In this document: piece after piece, positions 49,501 through 58,500 of the stretch
Numbering within the stretch: the first letter of the stretch is position 1
Layout of the letters: the number at the start of each line of letters is the position of its first letter
Assembly: GCA_035048485.1 (NCBI GenBank)
Contig: CM068586.1
Span: 30,069,849 to 30,133,848 of the forward strand
Origin: Pteria penguin
Taxonomy: Eukaryota > Mollusca > Bivalvia > Pterioida > Pteriidae
Direction of reading: 5' to 3'
DNA length: 64,000 bases
Translations under genes and position numbers: made by a program
Notes under the pieces: model-generated
What the model was told of the DNA's origin: nothing
The model's input: the letters and a program-made list of their open reading frames with translations, nothing else
Databases searched by the model: none

Positions 49501-52500
49501 AGTAGGACATGTCATATTTGGTGATGTGAAGTTGAGGTTTTGAAGTTTTAAAATTTCAGCAGGGGACATTTCAGATCTATATCATTACTGAGTGTTATGC
49601 ATGAGAAATGTACCATGATACGGTTAGCTACATCTTCTAATTCTGGACATATACTGTGATACATGTAAATCATGCACAGATTTGCCTACTTGGGTTGATT
49701 GTAAATCTTGATGAGTCGGATAACATTAAAAAATATATGAAAAAAATATTAAAGAATCTTATACACATTAATAGAAAATCTTTGTGCTTTCTATGTAAAC
49801 TACCTGTTGCATACAGGAGCAACCATCTATGAATACTCTTTTAATTTGTTAGACAACCTTGTGCTTGTGATTACAGAGTCATTAGTGTTATATGTAACTT
49901 GAAGGTTATCAATATATTGCTACTGAAAATGTTTGCCCTTGGTCATTCTTTTGTATCAATGTTAGCCCTACAAATTCAGTCTCCTTTTACACTGTTAAAG
50001 GTCACTTGTGGACATATTCATTGATTTTTCAAGCAGTAACTAAACATCAGATATTTTAACAAGTCTTTTTCACTTTCTCTTTGAGCCAGTGTTTCTAATG
50101 AGACCACAAAAGTCATAAATATTTTCCATCCTTTTTACGTTTTATATGTTATTGAATGTACGAGTATGTTAATTATGATGTGTTTTTGTAGAAATGTGTA
50201 CAAGGATTATAAACAGTTGGAATTGTCAGCTGAGACTCAAGAAGACGTTGACAGCTGGAAAGCGTCCTTCCTCAGAGCAGGAGTGTATCCAGATAAGGGG
50301 GAACAGGATATGGAAAAAGTAAGGCCAATAGATACAATATTAAATTTCAATTTTATTTATTTTACAACGATTAAGAAACAATTTAACATATAAATCTTGC
50401 TCGTTGGTGCGGATCTTGGCATAAGGGTGTCGTTTGTGTGGGAGGAAATCAGAGTACCGGAAGAAAACCCACGAAGCCAGGTTGGTGACAGCCCCACCAT
50501 CTCGGGTACCACACTGGGAATCGAAACCGGGTCGCATTAGTGAGAAGCGAGGGCGCTACTAACTGCGCTACCTGGCCCCCATATTAAATGTGTATATTTT
50601 ACTTTGGGACATCTGTTACCATTGTGATACAGTTGTTGCAATGATTAAAGCATTTGAAGTTTAAAAGTGTATAGCTGTACTTATGAAATTCTAGCTTATG
50701 ATGAATTCTTATAGTGTGATAATTTTTGAGGAATTCTAGTTGTGAGATAATTGTTGATGAACTCTAGTAGTGCGATAACTTTTCTGATTTCAGTCCAAGG
50801 ATGACACTGCTTCTATGGATCCTCAGCTTGAAAGACAAGTAGAGACTATCAGGAACTTGGTTGACTCTTACATGAAAATTGTGAATAAAACACAGCGAGA
50901 TCTAGTCCCCAAAACCATTATGTATCTCATCGTGAACAATGTAAGAAAGCAGTACTGCTTTTTAGTATTTATTTTCCTCCTTACTGCCACTTATCATTCA
51001 GATTTAAACAGTAATCCTATGTTCATTATCATAACTGAAAGAAATAGTGTCGAGACAAATTTATAGTAGAATTTGGATGTGAATGTCAAAGTGTCATCAT
51101 TTTAATGCTTTTTATGCACCTGGATCGATAGATTGAGGGCATATTTTTTTTTTTACCTGTCTGTTTGCTTGTTTCTTTACTTTTATGTCTGTTGTCAACT
51201 TTAACCTTGCCCATAACTTTTGAGTCATGAGACATAGAGATTTCATATGTGGCAAGCATACTCCATCAATAAAGCCCTTTCATATTCTGCCAAGGTCATT
51301 GACCTTGTGACATTGACTGTTACCTTTGAGCTACATTTCAAAATTTGCTTTATTTGGACTTTGTTGCTGTCAGGAGCGTTCACCTTTCACAGACACATAT
51401 TCTGTATGTTTGACCTTTTATAACACACTGTTCTGTTTATATTTAATTTATTTTTAATATTTAATATTTGTCAAAAACTTTATGAAGGAGTAACTGAGAT
51501 AAAATTTACAGTACATTGTATTAAGATTTATTGCAAGCAACATAAACTTCCAACAAACCTACAAAACAATTTGAATTCAATAAGCATGTGGTCTACCTTT
51601 TGGAAAGCTGATTATCCTTCAAGTCTTATTTTGTATACTTGTAGTTTCCAGTTATACTGAACAAATACAATGTAGAATAGTAATCCAATAATGTTTGACA
51701 CGATTGCCACTTTGATTGTCTTTACAAATCCATTTTCTTTATCGCATTATTAGATACAAAGAATGGTATAAAATTACAGATGACAATGTGTGATGTCAAG
51801 AGACACAACAATAATAAATGATAAAATGAAATAGATCAAGGACAGGCCAAAAACGTTTCTGGGTTTGGACTTGTGAAATGGACAAAGCAAAAAGTGTAGA
51901 ATTTGACAATTTCAATCAATCATGGCATAATTGATTTATTGTGTTTCCTTAGCCCTTTCTATTAGTCTTAATTCATTAAAAGTAACACCCCTCTTTACCT
52001 TCACTTGGATTTTGAAATGATCAGATTTGGAATACCAAGCAGTCACATTGTTTGAACAATTCAAATGCAAAATAAGTGATACCTTTTTAGCTCACCTGAG
52101 CCAAAGGCTCAAGTGAGCTATTGTGATCAATCACCGTCCGTCGTCCGTCCGTCGTCTGTCGTCCGTCGTCTGTCGTCCGTCGTCTACTTTTCACATTTTC
52201 GACTTCTTCTCCAGAACCACTGAACAGAATTTGATGAAACTTGATAAGCATGTAGTACTCATGGTCCCCTACAAGTGTTGTTGTTTTTCGTCTGGATTCA
52301 TCAACAGGTGGCGCCACCACAGGCAAAAGTAGGTCAAAGAGGGTACCCTCCTTTGACAAACTTCTTCTTCAGACCGGGGGCATACAGAGACAAACCAAAT
52401 GCATAGGAATGATCTAGAGGGATGTTTGAAGAAGTGTTGTTATTTTTGGTTCCGTTCCGAAATCAAATTTTTGACGTTTTTTTGTACTTGGTAGTTTTAA

Positions 52501-55500
52501 TGCAGAAAAGAGGTATTTTTTTCTTTTAGTAAACATTGATGCATTAATTTGGTTTAATTTGATCATTTTGATGGTAAGAAATACTACTGCGAAGAAAATT
52601 TTTCAATATTTTATGTTTTGGATTTTTTATGAATTTTTTAAGACTTTCAAGAAAAAGGGGGGTGGGATAATTGGTGTAAACATTTCACAGTTTGAACTTT
52701 TTCTTCGGAACCACTTGCTGGAATTCAATGAAACTTGGCATGCATCAAATACTTAAGGTCCCCGACAAATGTGGTCATCTTTGTCAGGATCCATGAACAG
52801 GTGGCACCACCACAGACAAAAGTAGGTCACAGAGGGTACCCTCTTTTGACAAACTTCTTATTCAGATCGGGTGCATACAGCGACAAACCGACTGCATAGG
52901 AATGATTTAGAGGCATATGGGAAGAAGTGTTGATAATTTTGGTTCCATTCCGAAATCAAATTTTTGACGTTTTTTCATTTTTATTTTGGACTTTGTTATT
53001 TTAATGCATTAAAGAGTTATTATTTTCTTTTAGTAAACATTGATGCATTCATTTGGTTTCATTTAATCATTTCTATGGTAAGGAATGCTGGTGTGAAGGA
53101 ATTTTTTCAATATCTCGATTTTTGAATTTTTTATGAATTTTTTAAGACTTCCAAGAAAAGGGGGGGGGGGACAATTTTTCATATCTTCAACTTGATCTAC
53201 AGAACAACTTGAAGGATTGTGATAAAACTGGGTAGGATGCAAGTACTCATAGTCCTTTTCAAAGGTTTTGTTTTTTGTGCGGATCATCCAAATTGGTTAA
53301 CAGATAATGCCACCATGTCTAATAGTAGGTCTCACAATGGTACATATACCACTTGGTAATTGAAATATGGAGAGTAGCGGTTCAAATCCAGCTGTGGTCA
53401 AAAAATTTTTTTTTTTTTACACATCTAAATAAGTTTTTAGATGTTTCTCAAAACTCAACATATGAAATTAGGAATTTTATGTTTAAGACTTCCAAAAAAA
53501 AAGGGGGGGGGGGTGTTTTGGCCATTTTTCACATTTTCAACTTTTTCTACAAAACTGTTTGAAGGATTTTAATAAATCTTGGTAGAAATAAGTCACTTAT
53601 GATCCTCTTCAAATTCTGTTGTTTTCTTCCAGACCTCTTTACAGGTGGCGCCACCATAGTCAAGAGTAGGTCACAAAAGAGTTCCCTCGTTTAACAATAT
53701 TCTTTTTCATACGGGCTGTATACAGAGACAAACAGAATGCATAGAAATGATCTAGAGGGATGAGTGAAGATGTATTGTCATTTTGGTTCCCTTCCAAAAT
53801 CAAATTTTAGAATTTTTTTCGACATTTCTTTGGACTTGGTGATTCAATGCAGAAAAAAGTGTCATATTTCCTAGTTAATTGATAATGATGATTTCTTATG
53901 GACTATTGTGATCATAATTATGGTAAGGATTGTTACTTTGAAAGAATTTTGTCAATATCTCAGTTTTTGGATTTTCTATGAATTTTTTAAGACTTCCAAA
54001 TGAGGGTGTATAGGAACAATTCAATCACATTTTTCACTTCTGCTGTTATACCACATGAAAGATTTTAATGAAACATGGAATACATGAAGTACTAAAAGTC
54101 CTCTATCAATTTGGTAAATTGCATCCAAATTGGTTAACAGATAATGCCACCATGTCTAAAAAGCAGTTCTCACAATAGTACATATACCATTTGGTAATTG
54201 AAATATGGAGAGTAGCGGTTCAAATCCAGCTGTGGTCAAAAATTTTTTTTCATTTCTTTACACATCTAAATATGTTTTTAGATGTTTCTCAACACTCAAC
54301 ATATGAAATTAGGCAATTTTAAGTTAGATCTGGACAATATTTGAAACAATTGTTGTTCATGACCCAGACTTGAAATCAGTCAACGAAAGGCCCCACCTAA
54401 AGAAAATGACTAACTTGTTGCCCTGAATGACTTCTTGCAGAGACAAAGGAAATGCTTAATATCAAAATCACCTGAATGGATGTGCAAAAAAGTGTTGTTT
54501 TTTATTCTAGCCTGAAATAAAATTTGACATTTTAAATTCACCTAACTTTTTTCTTGGTAAATCCTATTTCTGAAATGGTTGAATTTTCCACTTTTCATAT
54601 GTGTGTTTCTTAGATGAAAAACGTATTTGGGCTTGTTCCCAATCTAAAAATAAATATGATACTTACCATCATTTTATTTTGGTAAATAACTACATATAGT
54701 GTTAAATTGTTTTACAGTTAAAAGAGTTTATTGGTGCAGAGCTGCTTGCTCATCTCTACTCATCAGTTGATCAGGTTAGTTGAATATAGTGGATATGTAT
54801 AGGTAGTAGATTATAGTCAACTTCATCATCTAGCACTGGTATATAAAGAGAACTACCAAGACATTTACGAACGCTAAGAAAAATTTTTTTTTTTTTTAGC
54901 CATTTGTCACATTATTGATTTTGTAATATGTTCGTTATTTTCATGACTTGATGGAAGATTAACTGTAGAGTAAAGATTTTGTTACATTTTGGGAAATTTT
55001 CCTTTGTTTCCCTTAGAAATGTTAAAGATAAACCCCACCTACCACAGGCTATTACAGAGTTCCAAGTTGCAAGTAAATTACTTGCATTTGCACATTTGAA
55101 AAGTGTGAGAAAATGTTCTTACCATTTATTATATTGTGTTCCTAAATGGTGGAAAAAAATTATCAGAACATTAAAACTTCTCAAACTATTTTCTCTGGAC
55201 CGAGGCTTGATTGTTTTCAGACTTTCTTACCATGTCATTGGGATCATTTTTGCACTTAAAGATGAGCAAGAATGTTTAAAGTATTTCCATGAACATGTTT
55301 ACAGAAGAAGAGTGCAAATTTTGCATACACATCAAAACCTATATTGCAACAAATTTGTCTTCTTTTGTATTTTAATTCTCAAAATTGAATGAATAGAACG
55401 GTTAAGAATTTGAGACATTACAAGACTGCATATTATGTGGCAAACAAACTTTTGTAGATTACTAGACAAGTGTCTGGTTGTGAAAAAGGACACTTGAAGC

Positions 55501-58500
55501 CCAAAATTGGTAAAAATAAACCTGAATAAATAGGACAGCAATTTTGGTTTAGCATACTATATGTACAGTATTAAGTGTTATGATAATTTTGGTTTAGCAT
55601 ACTGTATGTACAGTATTAAGTGTTATGATAATTTTTGTGCTAAAGGTATTATGCATGTAAAATCTTATGCATATTATAGTCCTTTACAAGTATAAGAATT
55701 TTATTATAATGTATAATTCATTGTTGATGAACTGCTTGCATAGTAATATAAATCAAATTGTTTGCTGTAAACAGAGTACAGTAATGGAGGAGTCGCTAGA
55801 AGAAGCAGAGAGACGAGAAGACATTTTAAGAATGTATCATGTCACCAAGGAGGCACTCAATATTATAAGTGATGTTTCCATGACAACTGTCTCCACTCCA
55901 GTCCCACCTCCTGTTGATGATGATTGGTTAAAACCGGATCATGCATCCAATGGGTAAGAGCTTCATTATAAACGTACTTGGTAGTTAAGTGCCTTGTGCT
56001 CTTTTTTTATTATTATTATTATGTATTCATTTTCAATTTTGCATAGACTTAGTATCTCTTTCAAAACTGTTTGCACTAGGGTCATGATACTTGTAAGCAA
56101 AAAAAAATATATGGAAACTCAAATAATTTAAAGATTTGTTGTTGATTGTGGATGAGGTGCTTGGCCTTTGACTGAGAGGTCTCAGGGTCCACTCCAACTA
56201 TAGGTACTACGGTGTTCTGTCTTTTGCATGAGGCAGTAAAAATGAGGTTCCATGTCACAGTAGGCGTGGCACTAAAAGATCCTCACTGCTTCGGGTGGGT
56301 CCGTTGCAAAGGTGTAAATTTATATGCAATGCATCAGGTAGATTCCGTCACCCTATACTTGATGTAAAACAATAACCAGTCAATCAATCAATTTTAAAAA
56401 ATTGTTAAAGTAAACAGGGTTATGAACTCTGCTCCCCTGTATTGTTAATAAAAAAAATTACTGTATTCAGACAAAATGGATACCACAAGCTTAAAGAGTC
56501 AGTCGCAGATTCAGTGTGAGTGTAGTTAATATGTTGTTTACAATTCTAAGATAAATCTTAAAAATATAATACCATTTCTACCAGCTTTTAAGCAGCATTA
56601 CATTGCTTTACAAAATTTCTAAAAAGTAAGCCATAGTTACTTTCACATTTAAATCTGAGCTTTGCAGTGAGATTAAGATCTAACTCTAGTGAACTTATCA
56701 TTCAGTGGCATTTACCAGCCAGTCACAGCAATCATGTAATATTTTAATTGACCTCATTTTACCTCTTCATTCAGAGAGATTCTACCAATCTTGCATGCAT
56801 GTTTAAATATAATTTCCTATCGTAACCTTAAAAGTGTTCTGTTATTTTAACCTATTGATATGGTAAAGAGTGTTACGTTATTGCCACTTTCTTCATGATG
56901 TCTCCTTGACAAGTACAATAGTATGATCAATAAATGCCTGTAAAAGTTGGTTTATAGTGGTACTTGTTTTGTCTTTAAGTTTTAATTTTCATTTCATTTC
57001 ATTTCTATTGCTTTTTATTCTGCTTCATATACATCTGCAAACTCAAAATGTTATAGAATTATGGGTAACGAACATGTCTGTGTAACATTTTTTGGCTGAA
57101 TGTTACAATTGCAGATGATATGAAACAGTATTTATCGTTCAGTTTATGCTCATGGTTTAAGGGGTTATTGCTTTATTCATTTTACAGTTACGGTGGACCA
57201 AGGTAAATTGCTTGCTGAGAAATTAATTTGCTAAGACAAAAGTAGCAGAAAGGAGGTTTTTTGTCTTTTTTTTCTTTTGCTTTTCTGCCTTCCTTCATTT
57301 CTGTTGATTAAATGGAAAATCATAATTATCTTACATTCTTGAAGGAGTATGCTAATCGGTATTTACTTGAATTTAATAAAAAAATATGTACATTTAGTCA
57401 AAATGGTAAATAATATTTTGATAAATTTTGGTCTTAAATTGGGATATAACTTGGTTTCTTTAATATCATTCTAATCATACGTTAGATAAGAACTATCCAG
57501 ATGTGTAATTCATTTTGTATACCATTATAAATACATGTATAAGCAGAGCTATGTATAAATTAGGGCCTCTTTGACTGATTAGATTTCAGTGTTCTTTAAG
57601 ACTTCATTGTAATCTCTCACTTCCATCAAGTTTGAGTGTGATCACTGAGGGGGTTATCAAAGTACCTGACTGGTGCTGATGGGTCTGCACAAGTACTGGC
57701 CACTGATCCCTGACTGGTGCTGATGGGTCTGCACAAGTACTGGCCCCTGATCCCTGACTGGTGCTGATGGGTCTGCACAAGTACTAGCCCCTGATCCCTG
57801 ACTAGTGCTGATGGGTCTGCACAAGTACTGGCCCCTGATCCCTGACTGGTGCTGATGGGTCTGCACAAGTACTGGCCCCTTATCCCTGACTGGGACAGAT
57901 AAGTGTATCCAAATACCTTTGATCCCTGACCTGGGGTAGGTGGATCTGCTGGAGCACCTATCTTTTACCAGTCAATGGTGTTGGTGGGTTTGCCAGAGAA
58001 CCTGTCTTTGATTCCTGACTGCAATAGGTGGGTCTGCCAAAGCACCTATCTTTCATCCCTGATTGGGATAGATTGGTTTCCAGATTACTGGTCTTTGATC
58101 CCTGTTTGGTGCTGGTACTTGTTCTTGATCCCTGGCTGATGCAGGTGGGTCTGTTAATAAGGTACCTGATCTTTATCCCTGACTAAAGCAGGATGGGTCT
58201 GCCAAAGTACCTGCCACTGATCCCTGACTGATGCAGGCATGTCTGTCAAAGTACCGGTCTTTGATACCTGATAGGAGCAGCTGCCATTGTACCAGTCCAT
58301 GATCCCTGAGAGGGACATATGGCTCTACCAGAGCTTTTTCTGCATACTCCAGTTTCCTTCTCTACTTAATATTTAAAAACCTCTTTGAGAGATAAGTTCC
58401 CATTATTTTTACAAATTTTGTATCGCAATTTGTTGTATGGTCATATATGTAATCTAACTTCTGTCTTTAGAGTAGCAAAACCTTAAATAACATAACACTC

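Larger units (their letters stand above)
45816..50191 (+). other. Intron between exon 14c and exon 15
   Basis: 4.4 kb, mostly AT-rich. It holds a candidate 30-nt microexon at 47095 and a 49-bp minisatellite at 47865. I looked for further exon-14-like segments and found none. Confidence 0.6.

Noticed and set aside
54979..55392. 137-residue frame in dynamin intron 17
   Set aside because: No domain, no splice continuity with exons 17 or 18, and codon content like the AT-rich intron.
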